Positions 1-9,404 of a stretch of 64,000 nucleotides of DNA are shown in pieces. The notes under the pieces are model-generated. The model did not search any database. It worked only from the letters and a program-made list of their open reading frames with translations, and was not told where the DNA came from. This stretch comes from Cytophagales bacterium (GTDB lineage Bacteria > Bacteroidota > Bacteroidia > Cytophagales > Cyclobacteriaceae). The position numbers were made by a program, and so were the translations under genes. Within the stretch, counting starts at the first letter, position 1. Every line of letters starts with the position of its first letter. Location: assembly GCA_020402945.1 (NCBI GenBank), contig JADBYQ010000036.1:1-64000 (forward strand), read 5' to 3'.

Positions 1-82
1 ATTCTAAATTCTAAATTCTAAATTCTAAATTCTAAATTCTAAATTCTAAATTCTAAATTCTAAATTCTAAATTCTAAATTCT
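1..82. repeat. ATTCTAA heptanucleotide tandem repeat
   Basis: Eleven perfect copies of the 7-base unit ATTCTAA (positions 1-77) are followed by a partial copy, and the array may continue beyond the left edge. It stops four bases before the trpB start codon, so it occupies the whole visible trpB leader. Related degenerate heptamers lie at 18950-18975 and 34205-34245. A simple-sequence array of this kind can change length by slippage. Any effect on trpB expression is inference. Confidence 0.95.
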
Positions 83-86
83 TTTT

Positions 87-1268
87 ATGTCTTACGCAGT
101 TAACGAGAAAGGATACTATGGACAGTTTGGTGGCGCCTATATTCCTGAAATGCTTTACCCCAATATTGAAGAACTTAGACTCAGCTATCTTACGATTATT
201 GAGGAAGATTCTTTCAAGACGGAATTCGATAAGTTGCTTAGGGATTTCGTGGGCCGCCCAACCCCACTCTATTTTGCAAAACGTTTATCCGAAAGATACA
301 AGGCAAAAATCTATTTGAAGCGTGAAGATCTTTGCCACACCGGGGCGCACAAAATAAATAACACGATTGGGCAAATTCTTTTGGCGCAGCGACTGGGCAA
401 GCAAAAGATAATAGCAGAGACAGGTGCTGGTCAGCATGGAGTGGCCACAGCCACTGTATGTGCGCTGATGGGAATGGAATGCATTGTCTACATGGGAAAG
501 CATGATATGGAGCGACAAAGGCCGAACGTGGAACGAATGCGTATCTTGGGAACAGAGGTTGTGCCCGCCCTTAGCGGAAGTATGACTCTTAAAGATGCAA
601 CCAACGAAGCCATGCGCCACTGGATCAATCATCCGACCGATACGCATTATATCATCGGTTCAGTTGTTGGGCCACATCCCTATCCTGATATGGTTGCCCG
701 GTTTCAATCGGTGATTAGTGATGAAATGAAGAAGCAATTGATTGAAAAGGAGGGTAATCCTTTTCCAGATTATGTAATTGCTTGCGTGGGCGGTGGCAGC
801 AACGCAGCGGGAGCATTTTATCATTTTTTAGATGATGAGCATGCTCAATTGATAGGAGTCGAAGCAGGTGGCAAAGGTGTCGATACAGGTGAGTCGGCCG
901 CTACAACCGTTCTGGGTAAAGTAGGAATATTGCATGGAAGTAAATCGCTTTTGATGCAGACAACGGACGGTCAGGTGGTTGAACCTTATTCTATTTCTGC
1001 AGGATTGGATTATCCCGGGATTGGTCCGCTGCACGCACATCTTTTTGAAACTGGCCGTGTTCAATTTTTGAACGTTACAGATGACGAAGCTATGAAGGCG
1101 GGAATTGAACTAAGCCGAACAGAGGGAATTATTCCTGCGATTGAAACGGCTCATGCGATTGCTGTATTGGGCAAAATGGATTTTGCCCCAGATGATGTGG
1201 TGGTGATTAATTTAAGCGGCAGGGGAGATAAAGATTTGGAGACGTATATCAAATGGGGAAAATATTGA
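87..1268 (+). CDS. trpB: tryptophan synthase beta chain
   Basis: This is the PLP-dependent beta subunit, which condenses indole with L-serine to give L-tryptophan in the last step of the pathway. At 393 residues it has the normal family length. The PLP lysine lies in HTGAHKINN (K89), the catalytic glutamate in ETGAGQHG (E111), and the PLP phosphate loop is GGGSN (235-239). No Shine-Dalgarno sequence precedes the ATG; the leader consists of the heptamer repeat plus a short T run. trpA follows six bases downstream, so the two are co-transcribed, and other trp genes probably lie upstream outside the window. The identification is secure. Confidence 0.98.
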   Translation: MSYAVNEKGYYGQFGGAYIPEMLYPNIEELRLSYLTIIEEDSFKTEFDKLLRDFVGRPTPLYFAKRLSERYKAKIYLKREDLCHTGAHKINNTIGQILLAQRLGKQKIIAETGAGQHGVATATVCALMGMECIVYMGKHDMERQRPNVERMRILGTEVVPALSGSMTLKDATNEAMRHWINHPTDTHYIIGSVVGPHPYPDMVARFQSVISDEMKKQLIEKEGNPFPDYVIACVGGGSNAAGAFYHFLDDEHAQLIGVEAGGKGVDTGESAATTVLGKVGILHGSKSLLMQTTDGQVVEPYSISAGLDYPGIGPLHAHLFETGRVQFLNVTDDEAMKAGIELSRTEGIIPAIETAHAIAVLGKMDFAPDDVVVINLSGRGDKDLETYIKWGKY

Positions 1269-1274
1269 CAGCCG

Positions 1275-2045
1275 ATGAATCGAATTAGAGAACTCTTCAA
1301 ATCAAAAAGGAAAAGATTGCTTTCAGTTTATTATACAGCAGGGTTTCCAACGCTCACAGCTACTATTCCAATCGCTCAACATCTCGAGAAAGCAGGTGTA
1401 GATATTATTGAAATTGGTATTCCGTTTTCTGATCCGATTGCTGATGGGCCTACTATTCAGGAGAGTAATAAAATAGCTTTGGATAATGGGATGAATCTCC
1501 ATTTGTTACTTGAGCAAGTACAAGAGATTCGAAAAAGTGTAAGCCTTCCCATTATTTTGATGGGTTATTTAAATCCGGTCTTGCAATTTGGATTTGAGAA
1601 GTTTGTAAAAGAAGCTGCAAAGGTGGGTGTAGATGGTCTAATTCTTCCTGATTTACCCTTAGACGAATACCTGCTGGGATATAAAAAAATTGTTGATGAG
1701 ATTGGACTGACTAATACCCTTTTGATTTCTCCCACTACTTCAGAAGAACGGATTCGAAAAATTGACGCGGCTTCTAACGGATTTATTTACGCGGTTTCTT
1801 CATCTAGTACTACGGGTGTGCAGCAAGGATTTTCTACCGAGCAAGAATCGTATTTCAAAAGATTGCAAGACATGGAGTTAGTAAACCCTTTTCTAATTGG
1901 ATTTGGGGTTTCTAATCATGAAACGTTCGCAGCGGTAAGCAAGTATTCGTTAGGCGCCATTGTTGGGAGTGCTTTCATTAGTCTTTTAAAAAGCAGCACT
2001 GATCTGAAATCGGACATCACACGATTCATAAAGGGGCTCAGATAA
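1275..2045 (+). CDS. trpA: tryptophan synthase alpha chain
   Basis: This is the TIM-barrel alpha subunit, which cleaves indole-3-glycerol phosphate to indole and glyceraldehyde 3-phosphate and channels the indole to TrpB. Its 256 residues are near the usual 260-270. The catalytic glutamate is in IIEIGIPFSDP (E46) and the catalytic aspartate in ADGPTIQ (D57); a phosphate-binding GSAF segment is near the C terminus. It follows trpB after six bases and appears to end the operon. No clear hairpin terminator is visible in the 69 bases before the convergent kinase gene. Confidence 0.98.
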   Translation: MNRIRELFKSKRKRLLSVYYTAGFPTLTATIPIAQHLEKAGVDIIEIGIPFSDPIADGPTIQESNKIALDNGMNLHLLLEQVQEIRKSVSLPIILMGYLNPVLQFGFEKFVKEAAKVGVDGLILPDLPLDEYLLGYKKIVDEIGLTNTLLISPTTSEERIRKIDAASNGFIYAVSSSSTTGVQQGFSTEQESYFKRLQDMELVNPFLIGFGVSNHETFAAVSKYSLGAIVGSAFISLLKSSTDLKSDITRFIKGLR

Positions 2046-2114
2046 TTTCTCGGAGTCAGAACGATTGATTAGAAAACAGAGGGCGGCCTATCAACTACGC
2101 GAACCGTGGTAAGT

Positions 2115-4004
2115 CTAAGATAGTACTCTTGCTTCTTTTTCCTTTTTTAACTCCGAGGCTATCCAAATTTGCGCATCTTGAATAGTTCTAAAAAAGCTGA
2201 TTTTTCCCTGGTAGAATGCAATCATATGCTTTTTATATTCCTCAAAATCGGGTGGTTCATTAGCTTCTGAGATAACATAACCCAGCCTTTTTAAGCTTGT
2301 TCGCTTTAGTTCATTTGCAAATTTCAACCTTGCTTGTTGGAATTCGATATTGTTTTCTTCGACTTTCGTACCTCGCTTGATTTCAACAATCCAATTAGCG
2401 CATAATTGGGAATTGGCAAAGTCAACACACTGTTGATAGAACTCCAAAAACTCAGCAACGGTCAAAGGTCTTTTCCAAACTACTATCGTGGTGTCTTCAA
2501 GGGCATCGTAAAATAATCGCCCCCACTCTTTATCCATTATAATTTGGTGGTCTGGGTTGGTGATATTGGGAATAAAGATATCAATGGTGGTTCCTGATCC
2601 AAGAACACTTTCAATATGCACCTTGCCACCTAACGACTCAGTTTGAAGTTTTACCAGAAAAAGACCAAGGCCTTTTCCATCTACATGGGAATGAAATCTT
2701 TTATACAAGCCGAAGAGTTTTTCTTTGAATTTGTCAATATCTAGACCTAGTCCGTTATCAGTAACCGATATCTTTACCGAAGAACCTTCTTTTACAGAAG
2801 AAACTTTTATCACGGCATTGCGATCTCGTGAGCGATATTTGATTGAGTTACTAATGAGATTGTATAAAATACTATTGACCATCGGTTTCATAGAATAGAT
2901 GTCGGTAACAGCCGTGAAGTCAGAAATGATAGTGACTTCATGTTCTTTAATCTCGTTTTGAAGCAGGTTTATAATATGATTTACCTCGTCTTGAAAAGTA
3001 ACATGTTGTTTAACTTGGAACACTGAATTTCTGATATCAATGATACTCCCGAGGTCTTTAATAATCGTATCTAGCGAAGATGCAGATTTTTTGATGTGAT
3101 GAAAAAGTTCATTTGTTTCTTCGTCCAGGATCGACTGATTGGTAAGACTCAACAGACCAAGTAAACTGGCTACAGGCCCTCTAAGGTTGTGTGAAACAGT
3201 ATAGGAAAACTGCTGTAAATCATGATTATGCTGTATAAGCGCCTCGTTGGTTTGAACCAGCTGGCTATTTTTTTCAATAAGCTCCTTGTTCAATACTGAA
3301 TTTTCCTCCGCAAGTGTTTTTCGTTGCCTTTCAATTTCTTGATTGCTAAATTCTAATTGTTTCTGTTTGGCAGATAACTCATCTATTAAAAGATGACTCT
3401 TTACTTCATATTTTTCGAAACTCCTTTTCAAGAAATATGTACATCCAGCCAGTATCGCAAAGCTCGAAGCGAACACAAAATTCTGAAAAGGGTACTCAGG
3501 ATTTTTAAGACCCAACTGAAAGTAGCCAAGGCTAAAAAAGTTGTGGATAGAATCATAAAGAAGTAAAAGCAAAAGGTTAGTTAATAAGGACAGCACCCAC
3601 AACTTCGTCTCTGATAAACTAAAAAGGATAAATGGCAGAATGCTGGCTCCCAGCATAAAAACTCGGAATTCATAAAACTGTGTTTCTTCGATAATGACAA
3701 AATGCGTTTTATCAAAAAGAGAGAGAACCAAAGCGGCCAGGCAAATACTAATAGAAAGAAAAAACCTGCTAATGTCAGTAAAACCGAAATGATTTAAGGC
3801 TAAGGAAAACAGTGGGACAAAGACAAATGATAATGTTAAAAGTACGGTTGGTGTAAAACCAAAATACAAGACAGCACCACCAGCTGCTACCAGTACGAAA
3901 ACTGAAATCAAAAGACTTACCCGGTTGGTAATTTTTATGTATCGGTTAGCGATACTATTTCCAGAAGCTAGACCAATACTACTGATGGTATCAAACAAAT
4001 TCAT
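2115..4004 (-). CDS. membrane sensor histidine kinase with C-terminal STAS-like extension
   Basis: Roughly seven hydrophobic segments fill residues 30-195. A coiled coil (about 200-262) links them to a HisKA domain with the phospho-acceptor in SHNLRGP (H272). An HATPase domain follows, with an N box (NLISNSIKY), G1 (DNGLGL) and G2 (GKGLGLFLV). About 130 residues then continue past the catalytic domain. This tail looks like the small STAS/SpoIIAA-like proteins common in this phylum, not a receiver domain; that is a fold impression only. No response regulator is adjacent, so the partner is unknown. The ligand cannot be predicted because there is no periplasmic sensor domain. Confidence 0.88.
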   Translation of the reverse strand: MNLFDTISSIGLASGNSIANRYIKITNRVSLLISVFVLVAAGGAVLYFGFTPTVLLTLSFVFVPLFSLALNHFGFTDISRFFLSISICLAALVLSLFDKTHFVIIEETQFYEFRVFMLGASILPFILFSLSETKLWVLSLLTNLLLLLLYDSIHNFFSLGYFQLGLKNPEYPFQNFVFASSFAILAGCTYFLKRSFEKYEVKSHLLIDELSAKQKQLEFSNQEIERQRKTLAEENSVLNKELIEKNSQLVQTNEALIQHNHDLQQFSYTVSHNLRGPVASLLGLLSLTNQSILDEETNELFHHIKKSASSLDTIIKDLGSIIDIRNSVFQVKQHVTFQDEVNHIINLLQNEIKEHEVTIISDFTAVTDIYSMKPMVNSILYNLISNSIKYRSRDRNAVIKVSSVKEGSSVKISVTDNGLGLDIDKFKEKLFGLYKRFHSHVDGKGLGLFLVKLQTESLGGKVHIESVLGSGTTIDIFIPNITNPDHQIIMDKEWGRLFYDALEDTTIVVWKRPLTVAEFLEFYQQCVDFANSQLCANWIVEIKRGTKVEENNIEFQQARLKFANELKRTSLKRLGYVISEANEPPDFEEYKKHMIAFYQGKISFFRTIQDAQIWIASELKKEKEARVLS

Positions 4005-4099
4005 TCGGACACAAAATTAGCATCTTCTTTGAATCATTTGTTGTTTTGGAATAGACTTCCAGCTAAATGTATATTTGTCGAAAATAGTGAGTCACTCAA

Positions 4100-6172
4100 A
4101 TGGAGGAGGTCAAACAGAAGACACTGATAGTCAATGCTGTCGCATTGAGAGCTTATGAGCTCATGTGCATAGCTCGTTCTATGGCGCAACTATATGATGT
4201 CAATCGAGATATATGTAGTCGCTACGTACATAGTACCTCTCGAGGCCATGAAGCGATACAACTCGCTGCGGGGTTTCTATTAACGGCAAATGATTTCGCC
4301 TCGCCATACTATCGTGATGAATCTATGCTATTGGCCATCGGGTTCTCGCCTCTGGAACTAATGCTACAACTGCTGGCCAAAAAAGATGACCCCTTTTCAG
4401 GCGGCAGAACTTATTACGGCCATCCTTCATTGAAGAGAAAGGGCTTTCCTACTATTCCCCATCAGAGCTCAGCCACAGGTATGCAGGCGATCCCTGCCAC
4501 AGGAATGGCACATGGCCTGGCTTATTTACATTCTCAAGGATTGTTGGTCGAAAAAGAAAGCATAGTCCTTTGTTCACTGGGTGATGGCTCAGTAACAGAA
4601 GGCGAAGTGGCAGAAGCCTTCCAAATGGCGGTGTTGAAAAAGTTGCCAATTATCTATTTGGTGCAAGACAATGATTGGGGAATATCCGCTACCGGTAGGG
4701 AAATGCGTACGATGGATGCCTACGAGTATGCAGCTGGTTTCAAAGGACTTGAACGGATGCGAGTGGATGGTTCTGACTTTATAGAAAGTTACAATGGCCT
4801 AATGAGAGCATTCGATTTTGTAAGAAAAGAACGAAGGCCGATATTGGTTCATGCAAAATGCCCACTCCTTGGGCATCATACTTCGGGAGTGCGGAAAGAG
4901 TGGTATCGCGGAGATAATCTGCAAGAACAAGAAAAAGATGATCCGATTGTAAAGCTGGAAGCCTATCTATTAGCGAATGGACAATCTTCGACATCGCTCA
5001 AGAAAATTCAAGATCGTTCGAGAAAGAAAGTACAAGAAGACTATGAGCAGGCCTTGTTGATGCCTGATCCGGATCCAACTGATTTTGACTCCCATGAATT
5101 TGCCCTCACTGAAATTTTGGCGGAGAAGGGAACCAGATCTCCAAAAGGTGGTGAAAAGGTAACGATAGTTGATGCAGCCCTTCATGCCGTAGACGAAATT
5201 TTGCGACAGCATCCGGAAGCCATATTTTATGGTCAGGATGTAGGTGCACGGTTGGGTGGTGTATTTAGGGAAGCGGCTACCTTGGCTCAAAAGTACGGTG
5301 AGGATCGCGTCTTTAACACGCCCATTCAGGAAGCGTATATTGTTGGATCAACAGCCGGCATGTCTGCGGTTGGGGTGAAACCTATTGTTGAGATCCAGTT
5401 TGCCGATTACATCTGGCCGGCTATGAATCAATTGGTGGAAGAGCTTTCAAAAAGTTGTTATCTCTCTAAAGGAAAGTTTCCCATTCAATCGCTGATCAGA
5501 GTTCCCATCGGAGCTTATGGTGGGGGAGGTCCTTATCATTCTGGTAGCATTGAATCAACCTTGCTAACCATACGTGGAGTAAAAGTTGTATATCCTTCCA
5601 ATGCGGCTGATATGAAAGGTTTGATGAAAGCATCTTTCAATGATCCCAATCCGGTTGTGATGTTAGAACACAAGGGTTTGTATTGGAGCAAAGTTCCCGG
5701 CACGCTAGATGCAAAAACCATCGAGCCCGATGAGGACTATGTCATCCCGTTAGGCAAAGCACGTCAGGTCCAGCTAGCAAACGAAGAAAAAATAAAGGCA
5801 GGTGAGAGCGCAGTGGTGATCACCTACGGGATGGGCGTGTACTGGGCGAAAGAAGCTTCCCAATCATTCAAAGGTCAGATTGAAATTATTGATTTGCGAA
5901 CCCTAAATCCCGTTGATTGGGATATGATTATCGAAAGTGTAAAAAGTCATGGCCGTGCGTTTGTGCTAACAGAAGAACCGTTGCTAAATTCTTTTGCGGA
6001 GTCGTTGGCTGGAAGAATTTCAAAAGAGTTGTTTCATTTCCTGGATGCACCCGTTTGGACGTTTGGCGCGGTCAGCCTTCCTGCCATTCCACTTAATGTA
6101 GAATTGGAACGAATGATGTTGCCTAGTGCTGAGAAAGTCAAAAACGAGCTCGGAAAATTATTGTCGTATTAG
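4100..6172 (+). CDS. 2-oxoacid dehydrogenase E1, alpha and beta subunits fused (branched-chain type)
   Basis: This is the thiamine-diphosphate decarboxylase of a 2-oxoacid dehydrogenase complex, most likely the branched-chain (2-oxoisovalerate) complex. Residues 1 to about 340 are the E1 alpha half, with the ThDP/Mg motif from GDGSVTEGE (161-169) to DNDWGIS (190-196). From about 350 the E1 beta half follows, including the transketolase-like pyrimidine-binding part and the C-terminal domain. The 690-residue length fits a complete fusion rather than a frameshift. No E2 or E3 gene is adjacent. A pyruvate-type E1 is the main alternative. The gene diverges from the kinase gene and shares a 95-base spacer with it. 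Confidence 0.9.
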   Translation: MEEVKQKTLIVNAVALRAYELMCIARSMAQLYDVNRDICSRYVHSTSRGHEAIQLAAGFLLTANDFASPYYRDESMLLAIGFSPLELMLQLLAKKDDPFSGGRTYYGHPSLKRKGFPTIPHQSSATGMQAIPATGMAHGLAYLHSQGLLVEKESIVLCSLGDGSVTEGEVAEAFQMAVLKKLPIIYLVQDNDWGISATGREMRTMDAYEYAAGFKGLERMRVDGSDFIESYNGLMRAFDFVRKERRPILVHAKCPLLGHHTSGVRKEWYRGDNLQEQEKDDPIVKLEAYLLANGQSSTSLKKIQDRSRKKVQEDYEQALLMPDPDPTDFDSHEFALTEILAEKGTRSPKGGEKVTIVDAALHAVDEILRQHPEAIFYGQDVGARLGGVFREAATLAQKYGEDRVFNTPIQEAYIVGSTAGMSAVGVKPIVEIQFADYIWPAMNQLVEELSKSCYLSKGKFPIQSLIRVPIGAYGGGGPYHSGSIESTLLTIRGVKVVYPSNAADMKGLMKASFNDPNPVVMLEHKGLYWSKVPGTLDAKTIEPDEDYVIPLGKARQVQLANEEKIKAGESAVVITYGMGVYWAKEASQSFKGQIEIIDLRTLNPVDWDMIIESVKSHGRAFVLTEEPLLNSFAESLAGRISKELFHFLDAPVWTFGAVSLPAIPLNVELERMMLPSAEKVKNELGKLLSY

Positions 6173-6181
6173 AATTCCAAA

Positions 6182-8689
6182 TTAGAAAGGATAGCCGATA
6201 CCGATATTGTAAATAACGGGTTCGCTATTTTTTCCATAAGGCCCCAGGAAACGTGTGTTGCCCAGCACGAACCGATCATTGGACGGACGCGCAGGATCCC
6301 ATACTTTCATGCCAATATCAAGTCGCAGAATTAAAAAGGTAAAATCGAAGCGCAAGCCGAATCCGGTGCCAACTCCAAATTCACTTAGAAAGGTATTGGT
6401 TTTAAATTGAGCCGCTTCGCTGGCACCGGGCCTATTCGCCCAAACGTTGCCAGCATCCAGGAAGAGTGCGTAGTTAACAAATCCAAAAAGCTTTTGCCGC
6501 CATTCCATGCTTCCTTCAATTAAGATTTCTCCGGGTTTTTCAAACTGGTAGTTGAAGTAACCGTCTTTTTCCGGATTACCAACCGGATTATCAACCGGAC
6601 TACCAGATAGTGGAGGAGGTTCAGATCCAACGCCCAGACGCCTGGGTCGCCAGGCACGCACGCTGTTGCTGCCGCCACTAAAGAAATTTTTCTCATAGGG
6701 AAGAATTTGGTTGTTGCTATAGGGGAGTCCAAATCCAGTATTAATCCGATAAGAGAATGAAGCGGTTTTGCTGATAAGTGTATTTCTCCGATAATCAAGA
6801 CTTAAGCGAATAAATTGAAATGGTTCTAGTCCTTGGTTAATGATGATTTGAGGAGTGTAAAGGTTAAGAAGTGTGCCTCCACTTTCTATCGTTCCTCGTA
6901 TTAGACTAGAGTGCCGCTTCGTGCTTCCATAGTCGTTGTTCCAAGTGATCGACAAAATCATACTCCCCACGAAGGCAGGCTTAAACGCATTGATCAGATT
7001 ATTCCCTTGGTAAATCTGCAGGCTGTCCAATTGCTCACGGAATTTGTCATCAATTGTAGAGTTGATGATATTTAAACTGGTTGGCGTAAAAGTAACCCGT
7101 AGCTTTTGACTAAAGTCCCAGAGGAACGAGGCTGAGACATTGGTGATGGATCGTTGGTATTCTGGCCGATCGGTATAAGTATAGCTTCCTGAAAGCCTTG
7201 TTCTTGGGTTGTATTTGGCGTATCGAAAAACGGCCGCCTTGCTGAGCGGAAACAAAAAACGGGGAAATGTGATAGACGCACCTCCAATCGCTTCTGTACT
7301 TTGATAGAAGTTTCCCGTTTCGGTTGCTGATGCAACGCCTTCAAACCCATAGCGACCGTTCAGTTCAAGGATTTCCAAACCTCCAAAAAGATTGCGCCAT
7401 TTCAAATTACTACTGATGTAGGGGCCGGGAAAGCCCTGGGTTACGGTAGCACCCGCTTCGTTAGACCAGCCATATCGTTCCAACGGGCTTGCAAAAATAT
7501 TGGCAATGAATCGGCCTCCAGATGTATCATAATTTACATTTACAAACTTGAAAACATCCAAATTAGCCATCTGGCGTTGCGTTCTGAAGGTTTGAGCTCT
7601 GCTGTAAAGGCTGTCTTTTTTTAGAAATACACGTGAAGCCAGAATTTTTCGGCTGAATTGGTAGTTGAAATAATTAAAGGTGATGTTCTCGTATGGATCG
7701 TTGATCCGTTTTAATCCGGGTACAATTGATTTTACTCCAACATCGGTTGTAAAATTGATTGAATCAATCTTAAACTGCCTATGGTGATCGCTTTGTTGTG
7801 GGTTGTTAATTTCGAGGACAAGTATAATACGATGGTTTCCTTTTGATACTGTGTCAATCTGGAAATCAATATACTGGCGACTGAAATCGTAATAGCCGCG
7901 ATCTTTTAGAAAATTATCAATTCTCTCTCGTTCTTTCGTTAACAGCTCCTGATCGTATTGCTGGCCTTCTTTGATGTTGCTTTCATCCAGATCGTTTGTC
8001 AAAAGTGTTAGCACTTTTTGATCGGGTATTCGCAGCAAAAGAGTGTCGATGAAGTATGGTTTCCCCGGTGAAACCGTGTAAATGATAGAAACCTTTCGGC
8101 CATTTTCTTTCACCGATGCTTCCACTTTTCCGTTAAAGTACCCTTTGATAAAAAGATAGTTATTCATCTTTGCCAGGGTGATCGGGAGTTTTGCAGAATC
8201 ATATACAGCTGTTTGATCGCCCCACTGCATGAAATGGTTTCCGTTCTCAATTTTATTGTCAAGCGATTCTTGTTTCTTTTTCTTTCTGAATTCAAGATTG
8301 TCTTTCTTTCGAAGGTTCTTGGCTCTTGCTATTTTCCGATCGAACTTTTTTTCTTTTTTTTCTTTCCGTTCGATAAATCTTTTTTTGCTATAACTTTTTT
8401 CTCCTTTAAAGTGGTTTTCTCCTTTATGGTACATCCAACCCAATAGACTCATCGGAATGCCGAATACTTTTCGAGCGGATTTCTGAGAATACAGATCTTG
8501 TAAATTATCCTTGTTGATATGCCTGGGAGCCACTATTGTTTGGCGATATAGCAACTTTTGATTTTCTTGGAGGTACCTGGTAGACGAGCAGCTGTTCAAC
8601 AGGAGTAGAAGCGCGCCAACGGAGAGCACTCGTAATACCTGTTTAAACCCAAAAGAGCCAATGATTTCCAAAGCAAAAGTTAAATTCAT
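6182..8689 (-). CDS. Omp85/BamA-TamA family outer-membrane lipoprotein
   Basis: The protein starts with a lipoprotein signal, a hydrophobic run ending in LLNSC. A charged, lysine-rich segment follows, then POTRA-like repeats in the middle, then a C-terminal 16-strand-type barrel (bacterial surface antigen family) ending in GIGYPF. The terminal phenylalanine is typical of Omp85 barrels. Such proteins insert or translocate substrates at the outer membrane; a TamA-like role is likelier than BamA because of the lipid anchor and divergent POTRA region. I place the start at ATG 8689 (835 residues). The open frame runs further upstream, but that part lies inside the divergent methyltransferase gene. 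The two 5' ends still overlap by 29 bases. Confidence 0.88.
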   Translation of the reverse strand: MNLTFALEIIGSFGFKQVLRVLSVGALLLLLNSCSSTRYLQENQKLLYRQTIVAPRHINKDNLQDLYSQKSARKVFGIPMSLLGWMYHKGENHFKGEKSYSKKRFIERKEKKEKKFDRKIARAKNLRKKDNLEFRKKKKQESLDNKIENGNHFMQWGDQTAVYDSAKLPITLAKMNNYLFIKGYFNGKVEASVKENGRKVSIIYTVSPGKPYFIDTLLLRIPDQKVLTLLTNDLDESNIKEGQQYDQELLTKERERIDNFLKDRGYYDFSRQYIDFQIDTVSKGNHRIILVLEINNPQQSDHHRQFKIDSINFTTDVGVKSIVPGLKRINDPYENITFNYFNYQFSRKILASRVFLKKDSLYSRAQTFRTQRQMANLDVFKFVNVNYDTSGGRFIANIFASPLERYGWSNEAGATVTQGFPGPYISSNLKWRNLFGGLEILELNGRYGFEGVASATETGNFYQSTEAIGGASITFPRFLFPLSKAAVFRYAKYNPRTRLSGSYTYTDRPEYQRSITNVSASFLWDFSQKLRVTFTPTSLNIINSTIDDKFREQLDSLQIYQGNNLINAFKPAFVGSMILSITWNNDYGSTKRHSSLIRGTIESGGTLLNLYTPQIIINQGLEPFQFIRLSLDYRRNTLISKTASFSYRINTGFGLPYSNNQILPYEKNFFSGGSNSVRAWRPRRLGVGSEPPPLSGSPVDNPVGNPEKDGYFNYQFEKPGEILIEGSMEWRQKLFGFVNYALFLDAGNVWANRPGASEAAQFKTNTFLSEFGVGTGFGLRFDFTFLILRLDIGMKVWDPARPSNDRFVLGNTRFLGPYGKNSEPVIYNIGIGYPF

Positions 8690-9404
8690 CAAATCTCTGC
8701 AATTAAAGAAATACCGAAAAGACGAACAATGTTTTACGGTAGAAGGAGCCAAAGGAATTGTTGAACTGTTGAATTCAGATTTTGAGGTGATTTGGGTTGC
8801 GGGCACGGCAAATTTTCTCCGAGAAAACGAAGCGTTGCTTAGGCGGAATAGGATAGAGGTAGTCGAAACAACAGAAAGAGAGCTGTCTGGGGCAAGTAGC
8901 TTTCAGACGAATAACTCAGCCATAGCGATTGCCAAACTGAAACCCATATCCCCGCCAGTCTTGAGCAAAGAATTTGTGCTCGTCTTAGATGATATCCGAG
9001 ATCCTGGCAATTTGGGAACGATTATCCGCACAGCCGACTGGTATGGAATAAAGCACATCATTGCTTCACTAGAAACGGCAGACTTGTACAACCCAAAAGT
9101 GATAAGTGCAACGATGGGCTCTTTCTGCCGAATGAACATCTACTATACGCAATTGACAAATTATTTAGTAGGAACCGATTGGCCGATTTACGGTGCTTCG
9201 TTGGTTGGAAAATCTATTTATGAATCGAGTTTTGGGGAAGAGGGTTTTATCGTTATCGGAAACGAGTCACAAGGTATATCACCAGCCTTGCACAGCTTAA
9301 TAACCCATCACGTTACTATTCCGCGCATTGGCAAAGCCGAATCTCTCAACGCCTCCATTGCTACTGCCATTATTCTGGATAACGTATTGCGGCTAAAGAA
9401 ATGA
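8661..9404 (+). CDS. TrmH/SpoU family RNA 2'-O-methyltransferase
   Basis: This is an SPOUT-class, SAM-dependent ribose methyltransferase acting on rRNA or tRNA. The N-terminal part (to about residue 90) is the substrate-binding domain with the usual SKAKVKFIKSL opening, which fixes the start. All three SpoU motifs are present: DIRDPGNLGTIIRTAD, VIGNESQGIS and a knot segment with SLNASIATAI. The 247-residue length is typical of the RlmB/TrmH group; the exact RNA target cannot be told. Its start lies inside the 5' end of the divergent Omp85 gene, and its 3' end overlaps the convergent transporter gene by 12 bases. Confidence 0.93.
   Translation: MISKAKVKFIKSLQLKKYRKDEQCFTVEGAKGIVELLNSDFEVIWVAGTANFLRENEALLRRNRIEVVETTERELSGASSFQTNNSAIAIAKLKPISPPVLSKEFVLVLDDIRDPGNLGTIIRTADWYGIKHIIASLETADLYNPKVISATMGSFCRMNIYYTQLTNYLVGTDWPIYGASLVGKSIYESSFGEEGFIVIGNESQGISPALHSLITHHVTIPRIGKAESLNASIATAIILDNVLRLKK

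Noticed and set aside
1-82. CRISPR array
   Set aside because: The unit is only 7 bases and there are no spacers; it is a simple tandem repeat.
8213-8446. Phenylalanine-rich open frame on the plus strand
   Set aside because: It is the antisense of the lysine-rich segment of the Omp85 protein.
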